Origin: Rhabdornis inornatus
Lineage: Eukaryota > Chordata > Aves > Passeriformes > Rhabdornithidae
DNA: 64,000 bases
Assembly: GCA_013397075.1 (NCBI GenBank)
Contig: VWZS01009934.1
Coordinates: forward strand, 4,492,305 to 4,556,304
Reading direction: 5' to 3'
Shown here: positions 37,401 through 49,127 of the stretch, in pieces
Layout: each line of letters starts with the position of its first letter
Position numbering within the stretch: the first letter of the stretch is position 1
Notes under the pieces: model-generated
The model's database searches: none
What the model saw: the letters and a program-made list of their open reading frames with translations, nothing else
What the model was told of the DNA's origin: nothing
Position numbers and translations under genes: made by a program

Positions 37401-40400
37401 TTCCCAAAGAGCTCTGGTACAGGCAACTGCTGGAAAAACTTCTGAGATCACCTCTTAATACTCCCTGTAGTTAGGTCTTTTGCCAAAGTTGTGTTTGTCA
37501 GTGAAAAACAGATTTGGAACACAAATTTAAGATACACTGTCTTCGATTACTTTTAGACCCTGCTATGTTTTATGTAGCCTATATTCATTTTGCATTTGGA
37601 GGCTTAGATATGACATTGTTTGCTGCTGCTGTAATTTGAGAGGGGTGTGAGGAAGGGGAATGAATGGAGATTAGCTGTGGTGCAAAGAATTGAAATACAC
37701 GTTGTTATGACTTTCCATGTATTGTCTGATACCCTGGAGTTTTATTGCTGCTACTGTTCCGTGAAGCTGCCACGGCTGTTCACTGGATCAAAACCACTGT
37801 CCTGGTAAGGGCCCAGCAAAATGTAATGTTTGTTTCACTAAAACAGCAAGAAGAGACTAGGAAGAGGATCTCTCCAAGGACCTGGAATGCTTAAGATGTG
37901 TTGCTGCAGAGTCAAAGGCTTAAGATGGAATCTCAGTCAGTACTTGTTAAACTGTATTTAGTCAACCCAACAGTAAATGGGCACCTAATTTGCTTTGTGA
38001 GCCAGGAGTTTGCTGGGTTAACCACAGTGTGTCCCTGCCCTTAGGACATCCCCCACAAGCCTTGCCTGGAGGACACAGGTGTCCTGTGGTGTTGCAAGGA
38101 GGTCCTTTCTTCTGATGTGCTTTTCCCAGAGTGGTGCCCTTGGCCTCTTTGCTGACAGCGATGGCCAAGGGGCCATTTATGAAGTCACTTTTTGATGCAT
38201 TGAATTCCTGGTAACAGTCTGGAGTTCAGAGCTTCATTTTGCTGTAAAAAAAAGTTGGATTGTAACTGAGAGATGTGATCTCATAGTGGTTTGCACCAGT
38301 TCTAACTCCACAGTCTCACCTTTTTATCCATTCCAGTTTTATGTTTCTTCCCTCTTTGTGCTCCTTTGTGCCAGGGTCATGGTGAGAGGCCTCAGGGGAC
38401 TGCTCTGGCCGCACACTAATTGCCAGCTTTTTGCTTTTGCTTTTTTTTGTTACAGTTAGATTTTAGTGGGGAGGCAGCACTGACAGGGAAGGAGGCAGAG
38501 ATGCCACAGTGGCTGCTGTGGAGCTGCCCAGATGTCAGTCCTGGGAATTGGGAGCTCCCTCCTGAAAGTCAGCTGTGCAATGTGACAACGCAGGGTTCCC
38601 AAAGCTCTCTTAGTACATTACCTGTGCCATTTTGCTGGGGTGAATTGCTTTTTCCTTGGAGGCTGCAGGGGGAGGAAAAGAGCTGCCTCCTCAAGGAGAG
38701 GCTGCCTCATTGCCTGGCACTTCGGTTGTGTACAAATGCTTAGCTCTAATTCGGTTACAGATGAAACTGGAACTTGTCAGACCTTAACCTCGTGGACTTG
38801 AGGGCTGGAAAAATCGACTAGATTAATTTGAATGTTGCTTTGAAATGGACACTGTAATTCAAGAACCACAATTCTGTCTGAAAAACGTTAGCTGTAATTG
38901 CTACAGATGCTCCAAATGAAATAGTTTGAGATAAATGAAATGCATTTTCGTCTTCACAAATCTTTTTAAACTGTAGTAAGCTGTCAAATACATGAAATAA
39001 CCCATTATTTCCTTTGTATGGTTCATTACTATTGTCTGTTATCAGAGGCAGTGGTATTTTTTTTTCTCTTGGGCACAAGGGAGAAAACTTCACCTTCTTG
39101 TGAAGAGCATGCAATTTGGCAGCAAGGACTTGGGAGCTGCTTTAGTACCTAGAACTGATCTTAAATAATTTTTAAAACACTGACTCAGTTTCAGTTTGAT
39201 GTCACCATTATAAGTAACAATAATCACGGCCAAGTGAGCACTTCGTGGGAATTGATGAGGGGATGGCAAGAACCAGTTAGTAATTTTTCTAAAAGCCTTT
39301 GGTGTAGGTTTGTCATCACTATTACTCATCTGAATTTCTGATAAGCTGCAGCTCTTCTTAGAAGAAGGTCATACTTGTGGGGAATGGGGATTTAGATGTC
39401 TCTGAGTTCAGATGTCAAAAACTTTGAATTTTCCTTTGTCTCAGGTGTTAGAAGGAAATTCTGCTAAATTGTCTGTGCAGTGTAAGCCTTAAAAGCAATG
39501 TGCAGAGAATGAGGGTCAGAAAACTAAAGTAAGTGCTCTGGGGTGAGAACCTGCCAATGACCAGTCTGTTCTCATTGTCCACAGTGGAGTGACTTGCACG
39601 AGATAATAGATAGTGTGAGTGGTGAGATGCAGGTTACACGCTTCTAAAATTCATTTTTTGTGCCAGGCAAGCCTTGTTCTGTGTGCGCATGCTATCCAAG
39701 TGGATTTTCTTGCAAGGGAATATTTTTTTAATGGTATATAGGCTCTGAAAACAGTTATAAATGTTTGCTAACCACAATTGTCCGAAGAGAATATTACTGT
39801 GACTTAAGTCTTCTTTTGGTAGGGAAATAGTGAATGGAAATAGAGGTGGTTATACAATATTTCTTGAAAGAAAATGGTAAAGCAGATTATTTGACTGCTG
39901 GTTAGTTGTGTAGTGAACTCTGAAGTGAACATCCCTTCGTGTAACTGAGGTGGAAGGGCTGTATCAAAATGTAGAATCCAGCTTTTCCTATTCAGATGAG
40001 GCTGGTTTTATTTTTTTTTTTGATCCTTTTGTTACCTTCAGTTTTCTTTAAGCCTGTCCTATTTCTAGATAATCATGCCTTCCACCAGCTGACTGGTGGC
40101 TGAACTGCACAGGTTTCTGGCCTCGTAAAGACCAACTATTGAACAAGTGATCTCTCTTACTCTGGTTCTACAAAGTGTAATGGGAGTGATCAGGTAAATG
40201 ATCTAATGCTTTTGTTACCAGCCTCACACCTGTAAAACTCATGGGTAAGGCATCAGAAATAATTAAATAATAGATATTAGTGGATTTATTTTTCTGGTTC
40301 AGCTTCGTGGTTATACAAACAAAAACCCTAAACAAACACCCTCAAATAAAACAAAAATAAAAGAGGATGATAATGAGAATTTCAACTTCCAGGCCAAGTC

Positions 40401-43400
40401 AGAAATTAGAATACTAAAAAGATGAAATCACTGCAATCACAAGTGTTAACATTTGAACTGATGTTTGAAGGGAGAAAATAAAAAGACCAGTCACAGAAAA
40501 CAAAAAGGCTGCTCTTAGACAAGTGCAGGCTAAATGTTTGTTACATGCCTGTTCTGTAAATACACTTTTCTGTGTGACCACCAGTTCATATTTATCATTT
40601 TTCTTTATTTTTATTTTCATTCCTTTGGAGTATCATCTTCCAGTCTTTCCCATGGTCTTTGGTATTTTATTACCTTGGTTATTCTGCCAAGGCCTTAAGT
40701 ATATCATAGCCAAGGGCAGGAAAAACGCTGGGTGCCCAGGAGCAGTGGGTGCTTCTGCTGCAGTGCAGAGGGCGCTGCCTGCCCCCTCCTTGTGAGGCTA
40801 TTAAACATTCCAACCCTGTTTTAACATAAGCAGAAATAAGAGTTTTGGGGTCATAATTGTGAGAGGTGGAAAGATGGTGAGTGATAACCATGTTGGCATG
40901 AGCAGTAGCCTGGAGTGAGCCTGCAAGGTGCTGAACAGTGCCTGTATTATATTGGTTAAAATATTGGATGTTTCCTGCTGCTGGCTTATCCATCATCAAT
41001 GTTGGGCTTCACAGCTGGGAGCAAGCCAAGGGTTGCAGAGCACCTGAGAGGGATACAAGACCCATAGGCTGTGGAGTACATGCCCAGGGGCTGCTTCACT
41101 TTGAAACAACAGAACCTCTTGTGTGGGAGCAACTGATGCTGCTGGCAATGCTGGGGGATTTTGGGGCAGAGCCGTGTGGTAGCCTTGGAAAGGCACATCC
41201 GTGCACAGGGTATGTGTGTTTGATATTCAGGGGGAGATTTGTGTTGCAGTGTTGCTGGCTGTGCCTTTGTTGACCCTGTATTGGGAGGGCACTATTGCTG
41301 GTAACCAAAAGCATCCCTGCTGGAATGTAGGTAGCTGCAGCTGAGCTGCTGCTGCTCTGGCATTCTGCTGTTTGCTGGGACAAAACAAAGATAAATCTTG
41401 CTTCCCAATGATTAACTCTTAATGTCATCACCAGTGATTTCCACAGGGACATTGAGAGGAAAGAGAGTAACTGACTTACAGGGAGGTACTTAATGAGTTT
41501 CTGATGTTCCTAATTTCATTCTTTTTCCCTATCTTGGTGTCTTTGCATTGTCTTCTTTTATAAAGTAGACGTTTAATGAATGCTCTACACTTGGGCTGCC
41601 CCAGGCCTATTCTTGGCAGCAAATCCCTGCATCCATCACACAAGATACTCACCCTGACCAGCCCCTGCCTCCCAGCATCGAGGGCAGCATTGCTGCTCAG
41701 GCTGGTCAGCCTGCATTAGAACCTGTGTTAGGAATGCCAGTCTTGGATGCCAAGCTCCAGGAGCACAGCTGTAAAAAATACTCCCTTCTGCTCTGCACCA
41801 GCTATTTCAGAACAAAAGGGGACTGTTGGGAGGGTGACAGAAAATACTCAGTAATATTGATAGCTGAGGGATTTGTCAGTAATTTCAAATGTTAGTCTTT
41901 CCTGCTGTTCTTTTAAATTATTTCCTACTGGCATTGGCATTATTCCGTCTGTTCCCTGCTGGTGTCCCTGGGCCACTCATTCTCATTTTCTTACTGACAT
42001 ATGCAAAAGAAAGAAAATCCCACTGGGAACAAGAACCCAGTCTACAGCCAGGAGAGAGTGTGAGTGCTGTAGACCACCCTGCTTTGCCAAGTCTTTTTGT
42101 TTGTACCAGTCATCATTTGGCAGGGGCTGGATGTGCACTGTATTCTCCTGCTGTCTCCTTGAGGGACATGGGCTTGCCTCTCCTCAGGGAGTGCTGCCAA
42201 GAGGGACAGCGAGCTCGGCTGCTGCTCTTTGAAGTCTCCCACAGTAAAGTCATTATATGTTTAATAAGGGCAGGATCGTCCAGGAAACCTGCAGGTAGGA
42301 CTAGAAGCAAGGAGCGCTGGCTTTGGGTGGCACCTGACTCAGTGTGTCACCTTGGGCAGCTTGCTTCATCTCCAAACAAAGGAGGAAGGATAATAATACT
42401 TACTCCCTTCAGCTGAGAAAAATGAAGATTACTTAAAGTGATGAAGTGCTGTGAAGTTGGGGAAATAAAAGTTTTAAAGCATTAAGTAACAGGAATAATT
42501 GCAGTAAGTGTAGGGAGGCAGATTGTGTGAGCAATTTGGCACTCTCTGTAATTCTCCAGTACTCTCCTTGGTACCATCCACTGCTCTGTTAGACAGTGTC
42601 ACCTTTCCTGCCCTCGAGGAATAGGTTTTAAAGGAATAAGCAATCCTGCTGGAATACTCACCATTCTGTTGGGGACAGCACAATAGTTTGTTTTGCTTGT
42701 GTTTGTTGCTAGCTTCAAAGCTGTGGTGGTCTGTATCACCCAGGAAGATGGAATGGAAGGGAGGAATGAGCCTCTGTGCCTTGCTGGAGTGTTTTCAGCA
42801 AGCCACTGCTTTAATGTGGTGTAATGTACCACCTAGGGCCAAAATCAGAAACTACACTGCTATCTCAAACATTTCACTTGCAAAAGAAGTATGTGTATTT
42901 GAGTGTGTGTATATGGTTTTCGTATAAAAATAAAAACCTGTGTTAAGGGGAAAAGTGGGACCTTCTTAATGATTGTACTGCATTTTAGACAGTGGAAAAC
43001 TTACTTCTTTTTCTCAGAAAACATTATTTCAGGCAGAGTTCTATTTTGCAGACACTTAGTGGAGAAAGCCTGTACATCTCCTTAACAGTCAACAAAAAAA
43101 AAAGAAAAGTTTGGATTATATGGGATTGTCATGGTTTAATCCCAGCTGGCAACTAAACACCATACAGCCACTTGCTCTCAGCAGGATGGCGGAGAGAATC
43201 AGGAGGGTAGAAATGGGAACTTGTGGGCTGAGATCAAGACAGTTTAATAGGGAAAGCAAAAACAAGGAATTAATTCACCACTTCCCGGGGACAGGTGTGT
43301 GTCCATCCATTTCCGGGGCATTGATGCTCCGTGGTGTGTAACAGTGACTTGTGAAGACAAATGCTCTTGCCCTCAAAGTCCCCCTTTCCTTCTTCTTCCC

Positions 43401-46400
43401 CTGGCTCTACATACTGATCATGCTGCCATATGGTCTGGAATGTCCCTTTGATCAGAGGGGTCAGCTGTCCAGGTTGTGTCCCCTTCCGGCTCCTTGTGTA
43501 CCCCCAGCCTCCTTGCTGGTAGGGTGAGGTGAGGAGCAGAAAAAGCCCTGACTCTGTGTAAACACCGTTCATCAATAATGAAAATATCCCTGGGTTATCA
43601 ACACTGTTTCCCTCACAAATCCAAAACATGGCCCCATACTTGCTACTATGAAGAAAATTAACTCTATTGCAGCTATAACAAGCACTGGGATCCTTCTGCT
43701 TTATTACAGTTTGAGGAAAACTTTTTGATGAGTGTAAATTTTTACCTGTAATTTCTCCTGCGTTAAAAATTATTCTTCTGGTAGATGTCTTTCCTGCTGG
43801 CTGTTAATGGGCTGATGCTCAGCTAAGGCAGTTGGATGACAATGTGTGCTCCAGCGTTTAAAAATGTCCTCAAAAAGTCATCTTCCTACACTGTTTAATT
43901 CTAGAAACTCTAAAGCTTTGTAAAATATGAAATAGCAAATTGTCCTAGGCTTATGGAGTCTCCTAAGCTCTAAATACTGAGTTAAATAATCATCACCATG
44001 ATATAATTAAGTAATCACTCAGCTGGATTTCTTGAATGATGCTGCTATTTCAAAACCTAATCACAAAGTTAATTTCTGTAAATTATGGTGAAACCCAAGA
44101 ACGGCAATGGTCAGCAAAAGACATAGGTGGATCCCTAAGGTTTTTCTTGCTTGATGTTAATGGTAGTGCTAGGATTTTCATTCCAAAGCCTAACAATATT
44201 AAAAATTAATACACTATAGGGAGTGAATGCATATGCTTTCTCTCCCTGTTACTTTTGAGTATTGAAGCTCATGCCTGAAGTCTCTTGAACAAGGAGCAAG
44301 TTGAGGTGGCCTAGCTATTGGCAGTGTAGGAAGCAGGTAAATGAGGTACTGCCCTCATCAAAATATGGGTAAATTGCATTTGCTCAGGTTTAGCCTTGTT
44401 TGCACGTACCTGATAACTACTTGTACAAATCCCTAATACAAATGCTGTTAGTTCTCATCAGGTTTTTACTGATATGAGCACAGGGGAAGTATTTTGTCTT
44501 TCAAAGGAAGGTCTGTAAGCACAGGGACAAGCAGAGAGCAAGAACTAACACTTTCTCTCAGTGTAAGTCACCCTAGATTGGTCAGGATGGTCCCAGCACA
44601 TTATTCCCTAAATCTGCATCTCAGGGTGGAGGAGTGTAGTCATGGGGATGTTTTTCTTCTGCAACACTTTCTTTTCATCTCCACCTCTTGTCATCGTGCC
44701 AAGATCAATGGAGTTGGTGGGCATCAACCCTAGGGTTAGGTGGTATCTACCCCATTCAGGGAAGGGGGAATTTCCCTTGAATAAAGACTCAAGAAAGGTA
44801 GGTAGTAAGTCTCCTGTGGTAGATGCAGTGATTTCAAGAGGGCAGAAATTCTGTGTTGGATCAGTTAGCCTGGCCTTGGTGAGGAGAGAGTTCTGTGCTG
44901 TGTCATTGGACCAGCCATGATGAGGTTGGTCTGCACGTGTGTGAGCCTGATAGTTTCCAAGTGTGGGCATGCTGAGCACATGTTACCCAGCCATCTGCTT
45001 GGGGAGTTATTCTGGCTCCTGGGAGAGAGATCTTGCTGGGGGTTGGCTGCTGCCAAATAATTTATTCAGTCTGCTGCTCTGTCTGGGGGAAACCTTAGGG
45101 AAGGGAGCTACTGGTGAACTGTAGGACATACAGTCACAGGAACAATATTGTTACATATCCTTGCATCCTAAGGATCTCACAGGCTCGGAGTTCAACTGCA
45201 TCCCAAGCTGTTTACCTTCTTAAGTAGTTATCCCAGAGTGGGGAGAGCTTTGGGCTCCTTTGGTCTCATCTTGGTGTGACCATCCCAGTGCCCTGGTTAC
45301 ACTCAGTGGGATCCCTGTAACAGCTGCAGTGCCTCCGGGCAGGGCCTTCGACTGTTCTGGGATTCAGGCATCAGCAGTAGAAATAACAGGCAACTCCTGT
45401 CTTTTAACAAGTTATTTCTGTTAGGCATGGCTGGTAGCAGATCTGGGAGTCTTGGCTCAGTGAGCAGGTCCTGTTCCATCTCCATGCAAGGAGTTTTTCT
45501 CCATATGCTCACCATCTCTCTCAGCTCATCTTGCACTCTAACCTTTGGGAGATGGGCCCTAGGATGGAAGTAATTTCCACATCCTCATCAGCAACTCTTT
45601 TTCATGAAGGAATTTAAGTAATAAGAGTGGTGGAGGTAGATTTTATTTCTTTCTGGGTTGACTTGTTGGTTTTGCTTTTTTTCCTCTCTTCTGAGCCTGT
45701 AACTCAGAAGCAGTTGATTGAGAACTTTAGCTTTTAGAACTTTGACCAATATGTTTTACAAACAGTTACAAACAGTGGGTTTGGAGCCTGCTGATAATCT
45801 GATTGCCTTTAATTGTGCGGACATACCCTCAGATACTTCCAAATGAGAGCACCTGGGTGCTTAAGGGATGGAAAGGAATGTGTATACAAGTATGTATATA
45901 CATGTATGTGCATAGTTCCAGTTAGTTTCTTCAACTGACAGAACCTTATCTAGGCACTGAAATACATGAATTTGCATAAGATCTGTCTTTCATGTCTTTG
46001 CAAAGGAGAATATTTGGAGAAGTTGTAAATAATTGCTATTGTCAGCCTCTTTCTGTCTTAGCTCTCTAAAGCTACAGGAGAGAAGTGTACCAGTTTTGTT
46101 ATTCAGAGCATTTCCCTTAACAGCTGAATCCTGTGGGAGAGTCCTGTTAGAGCAGCTTTCCTCTGCGGTGGACTCTCCTGACAAGATCACAGACGGCTTT
46201 TGGTCTCTGAGTGTCATGATGAACATCTAGTTGGGTCTATTTTTACATCTGAAATATGTTGAAAGATGCTATGGTGAGAAGAAGCAGTACAGTAAGATTT
46301 GGAAGCAGTCTATACATGGTAATGCTTTTGGGGACAGTACGCGTTTTCCTTCCAGTTCCTGAAATTTCGTATGTCTGTAAAACTTGAATTAGCATCAAGA

Positions 46401-49127
46401 AAACAGTCATGACTATACAATATTTTGATTTTCTCTTTATGCACCAATACTGAAGTTCTGTGCTTTATAACTGCTCTGATATGTCCTTAGCAGCTTCAAA
46501 ATTTTCCAATAAAATAAATTCATTGGGAGTTACTGCTACTCTAAACAATTAATTAAGAAGAAAAATAATGATGCACCTTAAGCTATTTTTCCCTTATTGA
46601 CATGCTGTTCTTGACCCTTTTATTCTGCCCTGAGTGTTGGTATGATTCAGAACAGCATTTCAAGGCATAAGAGAGAAAATATTTTGACCTGAGAAGGTGA
46701 TTGGAGAAGTGGTTGAAAAAGTGGCTGAAACCTTAGCTGCTTTAACTACTGTTTATGGTGGGAATTGGGCAACTGACAGTTTTGACCGGATTATCCCTGG
46801 GTTTAGTATGTCTGTCACTTCACTGAGATTACAGATGCCAGGTTTTGTTGTGAGCTGTTTTGCCTGTGGTGTATAATGGGGATCCTGGTTGGCAGACCTT
46901 TGTCAGACCTGCCACCCTTGCTGGTTTGGGAGGTGATGGGTACCTGCTCAGCACACAGGTGCTGAGGTGTCTCATGTCATCTCCATGCATTGCCACACTC
47001 TCTCAGCCACCACCAGCTTGCTGCATCCTTGTGGCCTGTGGGGCTGGATGCTGTGGATGACCTCTTGGCAGTTGCAAAACAGACCAAGCTTGACTTGCTT
47101 GGGAGCAGAGCTGCTCTTCGCTCATGTCTTGGAAAAAAAGGGGTGGGATGTTGCTTGTTTAGCTCCTGAAGACAGCCAGTCCTTAGAGGATGACTGCTGG
47201 TAAGAGCTGTGATAATGAGGATGATGATGTGATCTATTAATTTTTCTTTTTTTGTTGTTTTCTTCCGCATTTCAGGAGGGGTGCTTGTGGCCTTCAGAAA
47301 GCTCAGTTTCACGCCAGGGTGCTTCAGAGGTACTGACAGATTTCTGACTATCTTCACCAAGTGCTTTCTTTTTCTGTAATGTATATTTGGTTCCTTTCAA
47401 AAACTTGCCTCTATTTTTTGTAAAGAGAGCTTTTTCAGTGTAGTTCACGTCGTCATCTAAGCCTGCCTTAACATGCATTTCATAAATTCCTGAGACCTTT
47501 TCATAAAAGAATGAAATTCTGCCTACCTGACACATCTCCATCAGCAGCTCCCTGTGTCATAGTAGGCATTCACAAGTAAATGGTGGAGGTGTGTCTCTTT
47601 CCTGCAGTGGCTCAGTAATCTGATTATTCATTGGAAGCTGGGAGACCAGTTCCTCTTGTCCCTGAACTTTTCTTGGATATACAACACATATCCTATCACT
47701 AGTGTCTCCCGTCTTCCAGCTAGCACAGATCTCTTGTCTATGTAATAATTTGTGGGTGTAATGCTCTGAGTGGTCCAGCTGTCCTGTGACAAGCAGCAGA
47801 ACTTCCTGGTGTTGGCCCTGCATCTGTGAAGGGGTTGAAGGCCCTGCAGGGATCCGAAAAAGAGAAGAGAAGTTTGATAGATCTAGATGTGCGAAGCTGC
47901 TGGTGTCTGTCCAGATCTGGGATAGACCAAGTGAGGAGCAATAGCACCTCACAGAGTATCTTGAATGCTTCCTTTTGTAAAGCCTGTCCTGCTCCAGGGC
48001 TTAATATACCAGGGACATATTTTCCATCACAATGCAGAAGCTTTGTAGGGTCTCCCCAGAGGCTGAGTTCTGGCTGAGAACTGAGGGGGAGGACACCTGA
48101 TACACTCTGATAGTGAAGGTGTGAGATATGCCAAGCCTTTACCAATAGTGCTAAAATGACCATCTGAATTTGGGGATGCATTAACTCTGAGTGGGAGGGG
48201 GAAGCTCAGACTGCAGCTGAAATTCAGTATTGGGACATTGTAGTAGAACTAGTCAATTATCGAGACTAGAGGGAATTCATTTCCTGGTTTCAGAAACAGA
48301 ATCATTTGTTTTTGCTCAGAATGGTTTAATGTCAGAAGAAGCTGTGTGGGGTCTTGGGCTTCCTTCGTGCAGCTCTTCTCAAGTGTGCTGGATCTTTCCT
48401 GCACCTTCTGCCTCTTCACCTGCACTCATGTGGCCACATGTGTGCCTGGTGGCTGCTGGGTTTAAACTCTAAGACAGGTGGCAAAAAGAAGCATTCTGTG
48501 TTTTACCAGTTTGTTGTAAAGATTGGAGCACTCACAGCGCTTTGTGTGGATGTGGAGTGACGCGTGTGTCTCTTCCTGTTTCAGATCATGTACGCCCCAA
48601 GGTCCAGGGACAGGTTTACCACCCCATCTTTCATGCAGCGGGACCGTTTCAGTCGCTTCCAGCCCACTTACCCTTACATGCAGCATGAGATCGACCTTCC
48701 TCCAACCATCTCCCTGTCCGACGGCGAAGAGCCGCCGCCGTACCAGGGCCCGTGCACCCTGCAGCTCCGCGACCCCGAGCAGCAGATGGAGCTCAACCGG
48801 GAATCCGTCAGGGCGCCGCCCAACCGAACCATTTTTGATAGCGACTTGATAGACATCTCGATGTACAATGGGGGTCCCTGCCCACCCAGCAGCAATTCGG
48901 GCATAAGTGCAACCAACTATAGCAGTAATGGAAGGATGGAAGGACCACCCCCGACATACAGCGAGGTCATGGGGCATTACCCAGGCTCCTCTTTTTTCCA
49001 TCACCAGCACAGCAACATGCCTCCTTCCTCGCAGAGGGGGAGCAGACTTCAGTTTCAGCAGAACAATTCAGAGAGCACAATAGTCCCCAGCAAAGGCCAG
49101 GACCGGAAACCAGGAAACCTGGTCTAA
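34161..49127 (+). CDS. LDLRAD4: LDLRAD4 short isoform, join of four exons
   Basis: Joined coding sequence 34161-34230, 37184-37338, 47276-47329 and 48585-49127 is 822 nt, encoding 273 residues plus stop. Seen: a 23-residue charged N-terminus, one transmembrane helix at about residues 29-49 (I/V-rich, then CLLNHYKLSTRSFINR), and a cytoplasmic tail. The tail carries a PPPY motif at 143-146, PPNR at 171-174 and PPTY at 215-218, and ends RKPGNLV. Family knowledge: LDLRAD4 and its paralogue PMEPA1 bind SMAD2/3 through the PPNR-type motif and NEDD4-family ubiquitin ligases through PY motifs, limiting TGF-beta signalling at endosomal and other membranes. The tail matches LDLRAD4 rather than PMEPA1 (QQMELNRESV, DLIDISMY, C-terminal GNLV). 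The long form adds an extracellular LDLR class A domain from upstream exons not found here. Phases 1, 0 and 0 agree at all junctions. Identification is from recall of the family, not a database search. Confidence 0.93.
34231..37183 (+). other. LDLRAD4 intron 1
   Basis: About 2.95 kb between the donor GTACCG at 34231 and the acceptor TTTGTTTTAG ending at 37183. The first ~170 bp is still CpG-island DNA. The rest is AT-rich with no other coding signal. A non-repetitive stretch at about 36210-36370 may be conserved, but that is untested. Confidence 0.8.
37184..37338 (+). CDS. LDLRAD4: LDLRAD4 transmembrane exon
   Basis: 155 bp exon with a pyrimidine-rich acceptor ending TAG at 37183 and a consensus donor GTGAGT at 37339. 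It encodes residues 25-75: ELEFVQ, an I/V-rich helix of about 21 residues, CLLNHYKLSTRSFINR, then a basic QSRRQEETLQT segment. The positive charges after the helix fit an N-outside, C-cytoplasmic orientation. This exon is shared by long and short isoforms in the family and is near-identical in pattern to PMEPA1. Phase 1 entry and phase 0 exit match its neighbours. Confidence 0.95.
42296..42465 (+). mobile_element. MIR SINE remnant
   Basis: The sequence runs through the typical MIR order. A GTGTCACCTTGGGCAGCTTG core is followed by CTTCATCTCC, then a GGATAATAATACTTACTCCC segment, and finally the AAGTGCTGTGAAG tail zone. This matches, from memory, the MIR body in forward orientation with substantial divergence. 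MIR insertions predate the split of birds and mammals, so this is an ancient fixed copy. Ends are approximate. Confidence 0.75.
43121..43691. repeat. Target-site duplication TGGGAT flanking the LTR
   Basis: TGGGAT at 43121-43126 and again at 43686-43691 immediately flank the LTR. A perfect 6-bp direct repeat is the size usually left by class II (ERVK-like) retroviral integration. Confidence 0.75.
43127..43685 (+). mobile_element. Solo LTR of an endogenous retrovirus
   Basis: 559 bp starting TGTCATGGTTTAATCCCAGC and ending near AACAAGCAC. It resembles, from memory, a bird LTR family whose members begin TGTCATGGTTTAACCCCAGC, contain AGACAGTTTAATAG, and end with AGAAAATTAACTCTAT followed by a short terminal segment. 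No internal retroviral genes or second LTR are present, so it is a solo LTR left by recombination between two LTRs. The last base pair before the duplicated target site is not the canonical CA, suggesting a small terminal mutation. It sits in sense orientation in LDLRAD4 intron 2. The exact family is not assigned. Confidence 0.85.
45303..45540 (-). pseudogene. Possible CR1 ORF1-derived fragment
   Basis: The minus strand reads openly for 77 codons starting VQDELREMVSIWRK. This loosely resembles the coiled-coil part of the CR1 LINE first protein (patterns of the type ELEAEVRRLHSIRD followed by an acidic segment). No start codon other than GTG is present, and the similarity is short and remembered, so this is tentative. 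It may equally be a chance frame in intron 2. Confidence 0.25.
47276..47329 (+). CDS. LDLRAD4: LDLRAD4 54-bp cassette-type exon
   Basis: The acceptor ends TTTCAG at 47275 and the donor is GTACTG at 47330. It encodes 18 residues (76-93), EGCLWPSESSVSRQGASE. The EGCLWPS core is shared with human LDLRAD4 and PMEPA1 as I recall them. Both ends are phase 0, so skipping it leaves the frame intact; human LDLRAD4 is known to have isoforms differing by 18 residues, which fits. It is too short to appear as a stand-alone open frame. Confidence 0.93.
47330..48584 (+). other. LDLRAD4 intron 3
   Basis: 1255 bp between donor GTACTG and acceptor CCTGTTTCAG. Two overlapping minus-strand open frames (47557-47952, 131 codons, and 47738-48181, 147 codons) are unexpectedly long, but I recognise no domain in either. 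No mobile element could be named here. Confidence 0.8.
48585..49127 (+). CDS. LDLRAD4: LDLRAD4 terminal coding exon (cytoplasmic tail)
   Basis: Acceptor CCTGTTTCAG ends at 48584, and the exon runs in phase 0 to TAA at 49125-49127. It encodes 180 residues, 94-273. In order: IMYAPRSRDRF, a highly conserved FQPTYPY..EIDLPPTISLSDGEE stretch, the PPPY motif (143-146), CTLQLRDPEQQMELNRESV, PPNR (171-174, SMAD-interaction type), a GGPCPPSSNSGISAT linker, PPTY in GPPPTYSEVMG (215-218), a Q/N/S-rich stretch and the terminal RKPGNLV. GC content is higher than the surrounding introns. The 182-codon minus-strand frame over 48462-49010 is a shadow of this exon. Confidence 0.97.
   Translation: MMYAPRSRDRFTTPSFMQRDRFSRFQPTYPYMQHEIDLPPTISLSDGEEPPPYQGPCTLQLRDPEQQMELNRESVRAPPNRTIFDSDLIDISMYNGGPCPPSSNSGISATNYSSNGRMEGPPPTYSEVMGHYPGSSFFHHQHSNMPPSSQRGSRLQFQQNNSESTIVPSKGQDRKPGNLV

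Larger units (their letters stand above)
37339..47275 (+). other. LDLRAD4 intron 2
   Basis: About 9.9 kb. It contains a MIR copy at 42296-42465, a solo LTR at 43127-43685 and a possible CR1-derived minus-strand fragment at 45303-45540. A GC-richer zone at 40680-42240 has only overlapping chance frames. I found no further exon. The acceptor at its 3' end has a long T-rich tract (47238-47275). Confidence 0.75.

Noticed and set aside
41889..42416. 175-codon + frame in intron 2
   Set aside because: Runs into the MIR repeat, has no recognised domain and no splice framing.
44608..44979. 123-codon minus frame in intron 2
   Set aside because: I considered a continuation of the possible CR1 protein fragment at 45303-45540, but the order and content do not match what I remember of CR1 ORF1.
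48462..49010. 182-codon minus-strand open frame
   Set aside because: Shadow of the conserved LDLRAD4 terminal exon on the opposite strand; no independent protein is recognisable.
48585..49127. PMEPA1 as the identity of the gene
   Set aside because: The family is the same, but the tail (QQMELNRESV, DLIDISMY, terminal RKPGNLV) fits LDLRAD4, not PMEPA1.
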